NCBI RefSeq assembly: GCF_034377285.1 | Contig: NZ_CP139715.1 | Coordinates: 1,054,001-1,118,000 of the forward strand | From: Thalassobaculum sp. OXR-137 | Lineage (GTDB): Bacteria > Pseudomonadota > Alphaproteobacteria > Thalassobaculales > Thalassobaculaceae | Length of the DNA stretch: 64,000 bases | Direction of reading: 5' to 3' | Shown here: positions 27,200 to 35,155 of the stretch, one piece after another | Layout: each line of letters opens with the position of its first letter | Position numbering within the stretch: the stretch's first letter is position 1 | The notes under the pieces: model-generated | Seen by the model: only the letters and a program-made list of their open reading frames with translations | What the model was told of the DNA's origin: nothing | The model's database searches: none | Made by a program: the position numbers and the translations under genes

Positions 27200-28429
27200 G
27201 TGTCGAACCTTACGGCTGTATCGCTGTTCTCAGGGTGCGGTGGCTTCTGCGAGGGCGTCGAACTCGCTGGATTTGACCTCCAGTGTGGTGTCGAACTCGA
27301 CCGCTTTGCGGCGGAGACCTACCGCCATAACTTTCCACGGACTCGCCTGTTCGAAGGTGACGTATCCGAGTTCCTCGTCGGAAGCGGAGAAGAACATCGT
27401 GCAAAGTATGGGCTGACAAGTGTCGACTTGGTGTTTGGTGGACCACCCTGCCAAGGGTACTCACAAATCGGCACACGCAACGTAGAGGACGAGCGCAACC
27501 TCCTGTACAAACAATACGCTCGCATTGTTGATACGCTAAAGCCACGAATGTTCCTTATGGAGAATGTGCCTAATCTTCTTCTTATGCAGAAGGGACATTT
27601 TCGCGACCTAATCATTAAGCACTTTGCATCACTGGGTTACGGCAACACTACATTTCTGAAGGTTTCCTCTGCTGATTTTGGTGTACCTCAAACTCGTGAG
27701 CGCGTGTTTTTCTTTGGCACACGAGACGACCTTGAGTTTTCCCTGGACCTTCGCGGCTTTGCTGAAAATGTATTCTCACAGCTTCAGGTGAAACGGCCTT
27801 ACACTGTGTGGGAGGCGATAAGCGACCTTCCATCTGACGTTGTTGCCAGCGGAGAGGTTCTTCCGTACCCATCTTGCAAGGAACCCTCCCGGTTCCAACG
27901 AATGATGCGACTGGACTACTCAGCGGGTCCATATACCAAGGTGTTGAAACGGCGGCGCGGAATTGGCGGTGGATCACTTGCGCTGCACAATCACCATACG
28001 AAGGAGATCCAAGAGCGCCGAGCGCACCTAATCTCTTTCCTGAAACCCGGGGCGAAGGCAGACAGCCTGCCGAAGGAAATCTGGAATGGAAAACGGCCCG
28101 AGAAGTGGCGCCGCCTCGATCCAACTGCCCCTAGCTATACGATCCTAGCCCAGATGCATCGTGACCTGAGCGAGTGGGTCCACCCGCATCTGAACCGCTG
28201 GATCACAGTTCGCGAGGCTGCGCGCCTTCAATCGTTCCACGACGGCTTCGTTTTCGTCGGCAGCGAGTGGCAACAACTCAAGCAGATTGGGAACGCTGTC
28301 CCTCCTCTTCTCGGGTACGCAGTTGCTCGTATGGCGCAACAGGTTCTAGCGGCGATCGAAGGCGACCTTCGTAGCGGACTTCCGCCCGTCCAAGCCGTGC
28401 TGCCGGGAATAGCGGTTGCAGCCGAGTAA
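27200..28429 (+). CDS. DNA (cytosine-5) methyltransferase
   Basis: The 409-residue enzyme has the ten-motif C5 architecture: motif I AVSLFSGCGGFCEGVE at 6-21, motif IV GGPPCQGYS with catalytic Cys84, motif VI MENVPN, motif VIII QTRERVFFFG, a target-recognition region (about 190-330), and motifs IX-X (RWITVREAARLQSF, QIGNAVPPLLG). The GTG start follows AAGGAGGGGA. It protects the host from the divergent nuclease; its 5-methylcytosine explains the Vsr gene. The target is probably the same CCGG-type site. Confidence 0.95.
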   Translation: MSNLTAVSLFSGCGGFCEGVELAGFDLQCGVELDRFAAETYRHNFPRTRLFEGDVSEFLVGSGEEHRAKYGLTSVDLVFGGPPCQGYSQIGTRNVEDERNLLYKQYARIVDTLKPRMFLMENVPNLLLMQKGHFRDLIIKHFASLGYGNTTFLKVSSADFGVPQTRERVFFFGTRDDLEFSLDLRGFAENVFSQLQVKRPYTVWEAISDLPSDVVASGEVLPYPSCKEPSRFQRMMRLDYSAGPYTKVLKRRRGIGGGSLALHNHHTKEIQERRAHLISFLKPGAKADSLPKEIWNGKRPEKWRRLDPTAPSYTILAQMHRDLSEWVHPHLNRWITVREAARLQSFHDGFVFVGSEWQQLKQIGNAVPPLLGYAVARMAQQVLAAIEGDLRSGLPPVQAVLPGIAVAAE

Positions 28430-28489
28430 GTTAGCCCCGCCGAGTGACCCTACCTGAGGTTCTCTTGGACTGAGGCCGGAGAAGGGAAT

Positions 28490-28532
28490 CCTCAAGACCC
28501 AGAGCGCAGACCGTTGGCTCTGGATCTTGAGG
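28490..28532. terminator. Long hairpin between convergent genes in the element
   Basis: CCTCAAGACCCAGAGC (28490-28505) pairs with 28517-28532 with one mismatch around an 11-base loop. It lies between the methyltransferase end and the convergent 104-residue gene. No strong T-run follows, so it may be a bidirectional termination or RNA-stabilising structure. Confidence 0.55.
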
Positions 28533-28538
28533 TTAGGT

Positions 28539-28853
28539 TTATGCGGACGGCTTCCGCCACGCGATGCCGGGGCGTTCGTCGACTTCGTCAACCTCAATCC
28601 GCTGCCAATCTCCGACCACCCGGCCACCGTCGGCCCAGCGGAGCCCTGCCACCGCGCCGGGAGTGCCGGTCTGACCGTCAGGCAATATCCAGTCGAGAAA
28701 CGCTTCCGGGTCATCGCCGCCGTTCGCTCGGTACTCCGCGGCGGCCCGGCGGACTGCGCAACCGACCGGCGCAGCCGTGACGTCGAAGCGCTGCCCATCC
28801 GGATCGACCCAGATCACGCGGGGCGGGTAGCTAAGAACCACTGCTGACATCAC
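28539..28853 (-). CDS. Hypothetical protein in the element (104 residues)
   Basis: The protein is acidic and tryptophan-containing, with VIWVDPDGQRFDV, AAAEYRANGGDDPEAFLDWI and VGDWQRIEVDEVDE. No known domain is recognised. Its ATG overlaps the stop of the upstream 63-residue gene, so the two form an operon read towards the hairpin at 28490-28532. Small acidic proteins of this type are common in plasmids and mobilizable elements. Confidence 0.55.
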   Translation of the reverse strand: MMSAVVLSYPPRVIWVDPDGQRFDVTAAPVGCAVRRAAAEYRANGGDDPEAFLDWILPDGQTGTPGAVAGLRWADGGRVVGDWQRIEVDEVDERPGIAWRKPSA

Positions 28854-29041
28854 ATGACCCCCGCCACCTGCAACGCCCGCAACTTCACGAGCGCCCGCGC
28901 GGTCCGTTCAAGCGGATCGTCCGCCGGTTCGGTCGGCTCGCGGCGGAGGTACTGCAGCGCCTCGGCCGCAGAATTGAAAATAGTTGGCAAGCCCATCTCC
29001 GCCAAGCGTCGGGCGGCGTTGTTAATAGTATTTGTCCGCAT
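28850..29041 (-). CDS. Small hypothetical protein in the element (63 residues)
   Basis: The ATG at 29041 starts a helical peptide, MRTNTINNAARRLAEMGLP followed by AAEALQYLRREP and a C-terminal helix. An upstream in-frame ATG at 29116 would add 25 residues unlike the rest. It overlaps the next gene by four bases. No family is recognised. Its role as the first gene of a two-gene unit downstream of an AT-rich control region is visible; function is not. Confidence 0.5.
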   Translation of the reverse strand: MRTNTINNAARRLAEMGLPTIFNSAAEALQYLRREPTEPADDPLERTARALVKLRALQVAGVM

Positions 29042-29334
29042 CGTTCTGGTTCCCGTGTTGTAGGTGACATTGAGTGAAAATAAATATGACGCCAGACAGG
29101 GAGTGTGCTTCAACAATAATTATGCTTGTCAACAAAAATACTTTTCCTCTGTGATTTTCTATTGTTTCCAAGGATTGTTCGGCGCGAATTTTTTACGAGA
29201 GCACTGCAGAAGAATTTCTGGCGACTGAATCCTTGAGCGATATCCTTGACGGCTGAGAAATCCTTAGCGGCGGATTTCACCCTCTTTTTCCCCTCCCCCT
29301 GAGGGGGGAGGAGTGTGCCCACGGTTCCCCAGCG
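29042..29334. promoter_or_regulatory. AT-rich intergenic control region in the element
   Basis: No gene is supported in these 293 bases. They must hold the promoter of the minus-strand pair at 28539-29041. An ATCCTT motif recurs with roughly 16-base spacing (AATCCTTGAG, ATATCCTTGACG, AAATCCTTAGCGG, 29228-29276). It resembles short iterons or repressor sites. A C-rich CCCCTCCCCCTGAGGGGGGA inverted repeat lies at its right edge. Confidence 0.4.
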
Positions 29335-30009
29335 TCAGTCGTCGTCGGGGAAGACGAACGGCCGCAGCGGTGTGGTGCCGTCCTCGTCGCATACCCAAGA
29401 AACGGAAGCCGGGGCCGCCTCCCGCTTCCAGACGGGCGCCGGTGGCTCGGATCGATGCAACATCCTGAGCCAAGTCTCGATCACCTCCTCACTCGGCGAT
29501 ACACCTTGGCGCCCCTCGAACTCCGGCGCGGCAGTCGGCCCCAAGCATCTCCACGCGGAATAGGCCTCGGCCTCCGCCTCGCCCGGCTTCGCCTCCCACG
29601 CGCCTTCGCGCCCGATGACAGCCCACGCTTGCCGGATCTGGCCGCCGTGCCGCGCTAGAGCTAGCCGGTCGGCGTTCGGGAGCTTGTTCGCAAGCAGGTG
29701 ATGGACCTCGTGATGAAAGGTCGACATGACCGGCCGGTCACCGGAAGCGCCGATATAGATATTCCGACCATCGCATAGGCCGCCGCGCCCCGTGATCTGC
29801 GGTGCGATCACGATCTTCGCTGTCGGCCTGAGCCGCTGGATCTCAGCCGCCGCCTCGGCTAGCGCTTCGCGGTCGTCGAAATCGGACCACAGCGGCCATT
29901 CGCTCGGTATGCCAGCGATGATGCGGCCCGCGATCAGCGAAGGGGTGCCGTCAGCGATCTTGTGCTCGATCCAGCGGTCGCCAGACCATCGAAGGTAGGT
30001 ATCGATCAT
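29335..30009 (-). CDS. Putative HExxH metallopeptidase-like protein in the element
   Basis: The 224-residue protein contains TFHHEVHHLLANK near residue 97, an HExxH zinc motif (HEVHH), and a downstream Glu-rich EAEAEAYSAW that could give the third ligand. No signal peptide is seen, so it would act in the cytoplasm. It is the last gene of a run of overlapping minus-strand genes beginning at mobC. The related position of another HExxH protein (31116-31724) in the same run is striking. The substrate is unknown. Confidence 0.6.
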   Translation of the reverse strand: MIDTYLRWSGDRWIEHKIADGTPSLIAGRIIAGIPSEWPLWSDFDDREALAEAAAEIQRLRPTAKIVIAPQITGRGGLCDGRNIYIGASGDRPVMSTFHHEVHHLLANKLPNADRLALARHGGQIRQAWAVIGREGAWEAKPGEAEAEAYSAWRCLGPTAAPEFEGRQGVSPSEEVIETWLRMLHRSEPPAPVWKREAAPASVSWVCDEDGTTPLRPFVFPDDD

Positions 30010-31106
30010 GGCGCCACCCTTTCGTTCTCGTTCTCGGGTTCCGGTGTCGGCTCCAGCGTCGGAGCCGGGGCTTCCTCTGCCGCCGCGAGTTCCTGTCCGC
30101 GCTGCTTCCAGACCCTCTCGGCGCAGTATCCGGCGGCCCCCGGCCCTGTACTGATCCAGCCGATTTTATTATTTAGTGCGCGTTCTTCTTTATGGGCGGT
30201 CTTGGCCTCAGCCATCTTCGCCTTGGCGTCGTCCGTCTTGATCGTGGCCTGTGCCGCCAGCGCGTCAGCCTCGTCAGGTCGCTCCTCCTTAACGGCCGTG
30301 ACGTACTCTTTCTTCAACGCCGCTGCCTGGCGCCGCAGTCCCTCGGCCTCGTCTTCCAGCTTCTTGGCGGAAGCGCCGACGCAGAAAATCTGGCCGTTGA
30401 TCTGGCCGCGCACCTTCTCGACCTCGCGCCGGATCTCGTTCCAGTGCGACCGGTCGTCGCCCAGCGAGCGCAGGTATTCCGCAACGTCGGGATCGCGGTC
30501 CTCAATGATGGCCCATGGCGACCGGCCGCCGATCTGAGAGCGAGGAACCCCGGCGCCCTTGATAACGGACCATAGGGCCTTGGGGTATTCAGGGCCTCCC
30601 CAGTGCCGCGCGAAGGCGTCGGCCCGGCGCTCCTGATCCTTGTACAGCCAGTCCATCCCCTCCTCGTCGGTCACCAGCTGCTCAACGGGGATCGCCGCTG
30701 CGCCGCGCAAGGTGAACGCGGGCAGGGGGTCGGGGGACGGAGCGGCTGACCGCCACTGAATGACCTGCTGGCAGACGACCCACAGGGCAACAATCGGGAA
30801 AAGCATTTCCGGAGAGGTAAGTAAATCGGTCATGATATTCTCCTTGCGCTTCGATTTTAGCTTCCGGCTAATAATTTTGGCGCTCCGCTTGTGGTTTTCC
30901 AATTGCAGTAGAAACCGCTTATATTCATTTTGCTCGATCAATTCGGCAATGAAGATTTCACGCGCCCGTCTGTCATCAAGATATTTCTGAAACCAGAAAA
31001 TTTCAGAAAGCAAGGTCGCGAGTTCGTTCACTGTCGGCCAGCGCTCAACACTTGATCCAAACCATTGCATCAATCCGCGTGCTGACAGATTAAGTAATGA
31101 ATGCAC
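30006..31106 (-). CDS. Hypothetical protein with coiled coil and an internal in-frame start
   Basis: From a GTG at 31106, with AGGAGGA just upstream, the frame gives 366 residues. An in-frame ATG at 30833 also has a good ribosome site (AAGGAGA), so a 275-residue form may be made too. The first 90 residues are AT-rich, charged and helical (FQKYLDDRRAREIFIAEL). The shorter form opens with one membrane-like helix (LLTSPEMLFPIVALWVVCQQV). A long alanine-, lysine- and glutamate-rich coiled coil lies at about 240-310 of the long form. The tail is proline and glutamate rich. No family is recognised. Confidence 0.6.
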   Translation of the reverse strand: MHSLLNLSARGLMQWFGSSVERWPTVNELATLLSEIFWFQKYLDDRRAREIFIAELIEQNEYKRFLLQLENHKRSAKIISRKLKSKRKENIMTDLLTSPEMLFPIVALWVVCQQVIQWRSAAPSPDPLPAFTLRGAAAIPVEQLVTDEEGMDWLYKDQERRADAFARHWGGPEYPKALWSVIKGAGVPRSQIGGRSPWAIIEDRDPDVAEYLRSLGDDRSHWNEIRREVEKVRGQINGQIFCVGASAKKLEDEAEGLRRQAAALKKEYVTAVKEERPDEADALAAQATIKTDDAKAKMAEAKTAHKEERALNNKIGWISTGPGAAGYCAERVWKQRGQELAAAEEAPAPTLEPTPEPENENERVAP

Positions 31107-31115
31107 AATATCCTC

Positions 31116-31724
31116 CTAAGCTGCCGCTAGCTGTGCAGCGAATGCACCACAATATATCTCTTCAAAAACTTCTTCCGCTGTTCCTCTTATTATATTTCTC
31201 CGCCCCTCTTCGATGGAAAGAGCGAAATACTCAAAAGCCCTAGCCCGTCTTTCCATTATTTCCTGATAGTATCCGCCAGGATAGTCACGACCACGTATTA
31301 CGTCGCGGGCAACCATTTTCCTTTGCTCCTTGGAAAGCAACAGATCAATGATATGAAATAACTCATGGTAGGCAGTAGCAAGAACATCGGGCATAGACTG
31401 ACTAAGTCTAATGTAAATTACAGGATCTTTATATGATGCAGCGCCATTAATCCGGCCATATCGCTTTTTATTCATTAGCTCATAGTCATCCGCGTTGTCG
31501 GTTTTCGGATTGCTCCAAAGCTGCGGCCCAAGGTACGCCGTCACCCACGGGGCCACTCTTTCGATGATGTCGCGGACGGCTTCCACGGCCTCGCGTTCGT
31601 GCAGGCGCGCCCGTCCAGCGGAGAACTCTAGATCCGTGTGCGGCAGCTTGCTCCGGATGGTTCCGAGGCCAACCCGGCAATCCCGGATGCACCAGACGCG
31701 ATCAGTGGTTGGCAGGCCAGTCAT
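31116..31724 (-). CDS. Putative HExxH metallopeptidase-like protein in the element
   Basis: The 202-residue protein has ATAYHELFHIIDLLLS near residues 116-131, a zincin-like HExxH motif (HELFH), followed by ERRARAFEYFALSIEEG, whose Glu and aromatic residues resemble third-ligand helices of ImmA/IrrE-like and phage zincins. The N-terminal half is mixed; AT-rich codons appear after residue 70. It is coupled to the GIY-YIG gene upstream (four-base overlap) and followed by the coiled-coil gene. The substrate is unknown. Confidence 0.6.
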   Translation of the reverse strand: MTGLPTTDRVWCIRDCRVGLGTIRSKLPHTDLEFSAGRARLHEREAVEAVRDIIERVAPWVTAYLGPQLWSNPKTDNADDYELMNKKRYGRINGAASYKDPVIYIRLSQSMPDVLATAYHELFHIIDLLLSKEQRKMVARDVIRGRDYPGGYYQEIMERRARAFEYFALSIEEGRRNIIRGTAEEVFEEIYCGAFAAQLAAA

Positions 31725-32209
31725 GATGCACCGCCCGCGAACGCCACCATGTCCGCGATGCTGCCGACATCACCGAAGTCCCGGCCCTGCTTCTGACCGG
31801 CCCTAGATGACGCCAGGCGCTGCGCTGGGGCCACCGGAGCATGCCAGCCGTCCGGAAGGGTGATCGCCAATGCCAGCGGCTCCTTGGGCGGTTTCCGGCC
31901 CGCCACGGCCGCGTCGATCGCCGCCTTGGCTTCGTCCAAGGTGCAGTAGAAAAACTCCCGATTAGGCGACGGCCGCCGGTCGCCTAAGAGGGCGTGAACG
32001 ATGCCCTCTAACTTCTCAGCGTTGCCCTCGACAGCCTGCTTATGGAGAAGGACGTAAGCGCAGGGAACGCCCGTCGCGTCGGCGATCTCAATGGCCCGGA
32101 CACGCGGATCTCTGTTGGTGTATCCGACCTTGAGAAGGCCGGGCATGGCAGGCGACGCTAGAACGTACAGCCATCCCGGAATCCGGCTCTTAGGAGGGCG
32201 CTTAGACAT
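31721..32209 (-). CDS. GIY-YIG nuclease-family protein (T5orf172/MUG113 type)
   Basis: The 162-residue protein contains WLYVLASPAMPGLLKVGYTNRDPRVRAIEI in its first half. Here YVL stands for GIY and KVGYT for YIG, with the family's catalytic-side Arg. The last 60 residues are unstructured and alanine-rich. Such T5orf172-like proteins are frequent in phages and mobile elements, and their biological role is poorly known. It overlaps the genes on both sides. Confidence 0.7.
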   Translation of the reverse strand: MSKRPPKSRIPGWLYVLASPAMPGLLKVGYTNRDPRVRAIEIADATGVPCAYVLLHKQAVEGNAEKLEGIVHALLGDRRPSPNREFFYCTLDEAKAAIDAAVAGRKPPKEPLALAITLPDGWHAPVAPAQRLASSRAGQKQGRDFGDVGSIADMVAFAGGAS

Positions 32210-32486
32210 AGCCCACCCCCTCGCCCTCGGCGACGATCTCGGCCAAGTCGGCGTTGACTACCTCGATCTCGGCCAATAGGTCGGCCAGCACGTCCTCGGC
32301 GGCGCGGCCTGCCTCTCGCCATCCGCACCCACAGCAGACGGCGACGGTGCGGATGCTCGGTGCGTCCTCAGTTTCGTAATCCAGTTCTCGGCCGCAGGCA
32401 GGACAAGGCTCTGCCAGCAGGTCAGTCAAAACGTCCGCAACCTTGTGGTCGCAATCCGGAACGTAGTCGGTGAACGCCTCGGTCAT
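32202..32486 (-). CDS. Small zinc-ribbon-like protein in the element
   Basis: The 94-residue acidic protein has two cysteine pairs, CPACGRE and CCGCGW, about 20 residues apart, a zinc-ribbon layout. The remainder is helical and leucine and alanine rich (VLADLLAEIEVVNADLAEI). It lies between the relaxase gene, overlapping its end by four bases, and the GIY-YIG gene. No specific family is known to me. Confidence 0.55.
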   Translation of the reverse strand: MTEAFTDYVPDCDHKVADVLTDLLAEPCPACGRELDYETEDAPSIRTVAVCCGCGWREAGRAAEDVLADLLAEIEVVNADLAEIVAEGEGVGYV

Positions 32487-35155
32487 CGCCGCACCTCCCG
32501 TCCGGGAGCCGGTCGAGGCCGTGGGCGGTACGCTACCGCCTGCGCTGCGCGGGCCTGCTGCTGCCGCTCGTACTCACGTTCGGCGGCCTCGATCGTGCGG
32601 CGGATGTACTCTTCGATATTCCTCTTCCTCTTCGCAATGTCGGGCGAGTTGCGGAGCGCGGCGGCGATCTGGTCGGGGTGATAGTGCTCGAGGAGACGGA
32701 CGGCGGCCCCGAAGTCGCGGCGGCTCTCGTCAGGGCTGCCATCCGGTTTCGTCGTCGCGATGCGCTGCCGGATCTCGAGGAACGACGAAACGGCGTCCTT
32801 CAAACCATCCGGCCGCCGAAATTGCGCTTGGTCGCGCTGTAGCTGGCGGGCGCGGGCGGCAACGCGTTCTTCCTGCTGCTGCCGCTCGAACATGGCGGCC
32901 CGAATCCAAGTCAGGAACTCGGCGCCCTTGGTCGCCGTGACGCCATCGGCAGAATGGAGGCGGCAGAAGGGAGGCAGGCCCGACGACTGCAACCGCGACG
33001 GCTTCCGGTTGGTGAAGCCGGACAATCTCGAATAATGCCGCCAATCCGCCGCGCCGGGGTCGCCGCCGTAGCGCTTCGCTAGCTGTCTCGCTACCTCGGT
33101 TGCCTCGTCGCGGCCGATGGGTTCCGTGCCGATCCGAACCCATGCTTGGAAGTTGCGGGGCGACGACTCGACAACGAGGGCGGGCTCGTAGCCATCGGTG
33201 CGCATCCGACCGAGGGCCTCGGCCGTGATATCGTCGATGAAGATCAGCGGATGGCACCGGTCATCATCGAGCGGCGCCGGACGGATGTAGATGTCGTATC
33301 CCGCCTGATTCTGCCGCCGGAGCCAGCCCAGGGATTTGACGGCAGTCTCGGCATCGAAGGTTCGCGTCCGGTGCGGCTTCATTTCCTTGGGCGCGCCGCG
33401 ATACGGAATGACGCCGACTTCGAACCGGCCGACGCCAAGAGCGGCAAGCTGCTGGCGAACGGCGGCCTCGGTCTTCCCGCCCGGCGGCAATGCGGCGATG
33501 TCGCGGAGCTCCTGTACGCTCGGACCGGGCGTCAGCTTGGCCTCGGCGAGCTTCGCCTTCTCGGCCGCAACGATATCGGCCAACTCCGGGTTGGATACGT
33601 CCAGCCCGGCGGCGATGGCGGCGACGGCGGCGGCCTTTTTGAACTCGTCGGAGCCGGTAAACTCGACGCTCGTCCAGCCCTTCGCCTTGGCCTCAGCGAT
33701 CATGATGTCGATTGCGGCTGGTGTAGAGCGAGAGGTCGTAATCCGGTTGCCGAGGTCGCGGACGACGGAGCCGTCGTGGAGATAAACGGCGGCAGCCTGC
33801 CGGTCGACGAACCGTAGGTGAGCCTTCAGCCGCTCGTCGAGGTCGGCGCCGTAGGCCGTCCGCCAGATGGCGCCCTTGATGTCGGCGGCGGCCTTCGCGG
33901 GGCGGATCTCGGCTACAGCAGTCCCGCCCGCCACGCTAACGCCGTCACCGCCAGAATCGCCATCGCCCCTGATGTTATTGCCGGTGGCCACGGACTCGGG
34001 GGCGGCGGTGGCGGTTCCGCTGTTATCTCCTCCAGGCGCGCCGCCACCGCTTCCAGCCGGTGAAGCCGGGATTGCAGAGCTTTCGCCGCCGCCGTGGCTT
34101 GCTCCGTGGAGTTCCTTACTTCTTTCAAGGCCGCCTGGTGCCCCCTCTTGGCCTGCTGAACGACCTGACGGAGCGTTTCCCCCGTCTCCTCTGTCAGCTT
34201 GGCCAGCGCTTCCGCGAGTGGCATCAAGGCCCCGGCCAAGCTCTCCGGCGCGTCGGCCAACGCCTCCGTCTGCTCCTGCACTTCCCGGTGCAGTGCTGTC
34301 AGAGTGGTCATCCGTTCTTTCAAGCTGTCCATCCGCTGCTCGTTGGCGTGCCGCTGTGAGCGCCGGTAGGTCTCTGTCCTGCTCATAGTCCAACCCCTTC
34401 TTGACGAGGTTCCTGAGCGTGTAGCCCCGGCCCAACGCCTTAGCTGTGAGCACCGTGCCGTCAAGGGAGTAGGCGAAACCGCTGAGCTTGCCCGTCGATG
34501 CGAGATTCGGCCGAACCTCAATGCCCGCCGCCTCCAAGGTCGAGATAAACTCGGTGACGGTCACGGACCGGCTGAGAGTGGCGTCGATGATGTCGGCGAC
34601 CTGTTCGCTCGGAACCGCGATGCCCTTCTCGGACAAAGCGATCCTCGCCATCGTTGGCGCCTTCCTATGCCCTTCGGTGCGCTCGGGTTCCAGAAGGTGT
34701 GAGGCCTCGACGCGGATCAGCCCGAACCGCACTTCAAGCTGCCGAACAAGCGCCTCCGACCGGCGAAAATCGTGGGTGTCCGACACGACGGAGCCATCCA
34801 GCCTGATCCGGCTGGCGGCGACGTGCACGTGATCGTCGCCGTGGCCGACGACGACGAATGCCTCAAAGCCCATCCCGTCGGCCCACTGAGAAGCAAGGTC
34901 CGACCACTCGGCGTCTGTGAGGCGCGGGTCGTCGGGGTGAAGGCGAAGACTCTGGTGGGCGACGTGCTGACCAAGTCCGGGCCGGAGCCGGTGAAGCTGA
35001 CCGAACTCGGCGGCCAGCGAGCGAGTGTCGCGGCCAGTGAGAGTGCCGCCGATGATCTCGACGCGCGGGCGATCGTCGCCGTTGTGGTCGCGGTCTGCGA
35101 GCAGATAGTTAATGAGGCCGCGCGAGCCGCTGCCTTTGATGAGCTTCCCGATCAT
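32483..35155 (-). CDS. mobA: MobA-type relaxase fused to LPD7 and RepB-like primase domains
   Basis: The 890-residue protein starts with a relaxase domain: Tyr17 in LINYLLADRDH is the probable nicking residue, and His105, His109 and His111 (HGDDHVHV) bind the metal. A glycine- and serine-rich linker covers about 285-405. Then come an LPD7-like segment (about 430-520) and a RepB/archaeo-eukaryotic-type primase domain (about 600-790, with IFIDDI). It would nick oriT, lead the strand into the recipient and prime its copying, like IncQ MobA. The linker lies opposite a second gene in another frame, 33913-34386. Confidence 0.9.
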   Translation of the reverse strand: MIGKLIKGSGSRGLINYLLADRDHNGDDRPRVEIIGGTLTGRDTRSLAAEFGQLHRLRPGLGQHVAHQSLRLHPDDPRLTDAEWSDLASQWADGMGFEAFVVVGHGDDHVHVAASRIRLDGSVVSDTHDFRRSEALVRQLEVRFGLIRVEASHLLEPERTEGHRKAPTMARIALSEKGIAVPSEQVADIIDATLSRSVTVTEFISTLEAAGIEVRPNLASTGKLSGFAYSLDGTVLTAKALGRGYTLRNLVKKGLDYEQDRDLPALTAARQRAADGQLERTDDHSDSTAPGSAGADGGVGRRAGELGRGLDATRGSAGQADRGDGGNAPSGRSAGQEGAPGGLERSKELHGASHGGGESSAIPASPAGSGGGAPGGDNSGTATAAPESVATGNNIRGDGDSGGDGVSVAGGTAVAEIRPAKAAADIKGAIWRTAYGADLDERLKAHLRFVDRQAAAVYLHDGSVVRDLGNRITTSRSTPAAIDIMIAEAKAKGWTSVEFTGSDEFKKAAAVAAIAAGLDVSNPELADIVAAEKAKLAEAKLTPGPSVQELRDIAALPPGGKTEAAVRQQLAALGVGRFEVGVIPYRGAPKEMKPHRTRTFDAETAVKSLGWLRRQNQAGYDIYIRPAPLDDDRCHPLIFIDDITAEALGRMRTDGYEPALVVESSPRNFQAWVRIGTEPIGRDEATEVARQLAKRYGGDPGAADWRHYSRLSGFTNRKPSRLQSSGLPPFCRLHSADGVTATKGAEFLTWIRAAMFERQQQEERVAARARQLQRDQAQFRRPDGLKDAVSSFLEIRQRIATTKPDGSPDESRRDFGAAVRLLEHYHPDQIAAALRNSPDIAKRKRNIEEYIRRTIEAAEREYERQQQARAAQAVAYRPRPRPAPGREVRR
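33913..34386 (-). CDS. MobB-like membrane protein encoded inside the relaxase gene in another frame
   Basis: The ATG at 34386 is preceded by AGAAGGGG, and the 157-residue product looks like a real protein. A charged N-terminus, MSRTETYRRSQRHANEQRM, is followed by a long coiled coil rich in Ala, Glu, Gln and Leu (about 15-120), a run of six prolines and one membrane helix (about 137-155). RSF1010 MobB, a membrane-linked relaxosome protein, is also encoded within mobA in another frame and has the same length and layout. The relaxase sequence opposite is low-complexity linker, as expected if this frame is the constrained one. Confidence 0.72.
   Translation of the reverse strand: MSRTETYRRSQRHANEQRMDSLKERMTTLTALHREVQEQTEALADAPESLAGALMPLAEALAKLTEETGETLRQVVQQAKRGHQAALKEVRNSTEQATAAAKALQSRLHRLEAVAARLEEITAEPPPPPPSPWPPAITSGAMAILAVTALAWRAGLL

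Noticed and set aside
28854-29322. Small frames on both strands around the AT-rich region of the element
   Set aside because: They lack ribosome sites, overlap the supported 63-codon gene or control region, and have no protein-like pattern.
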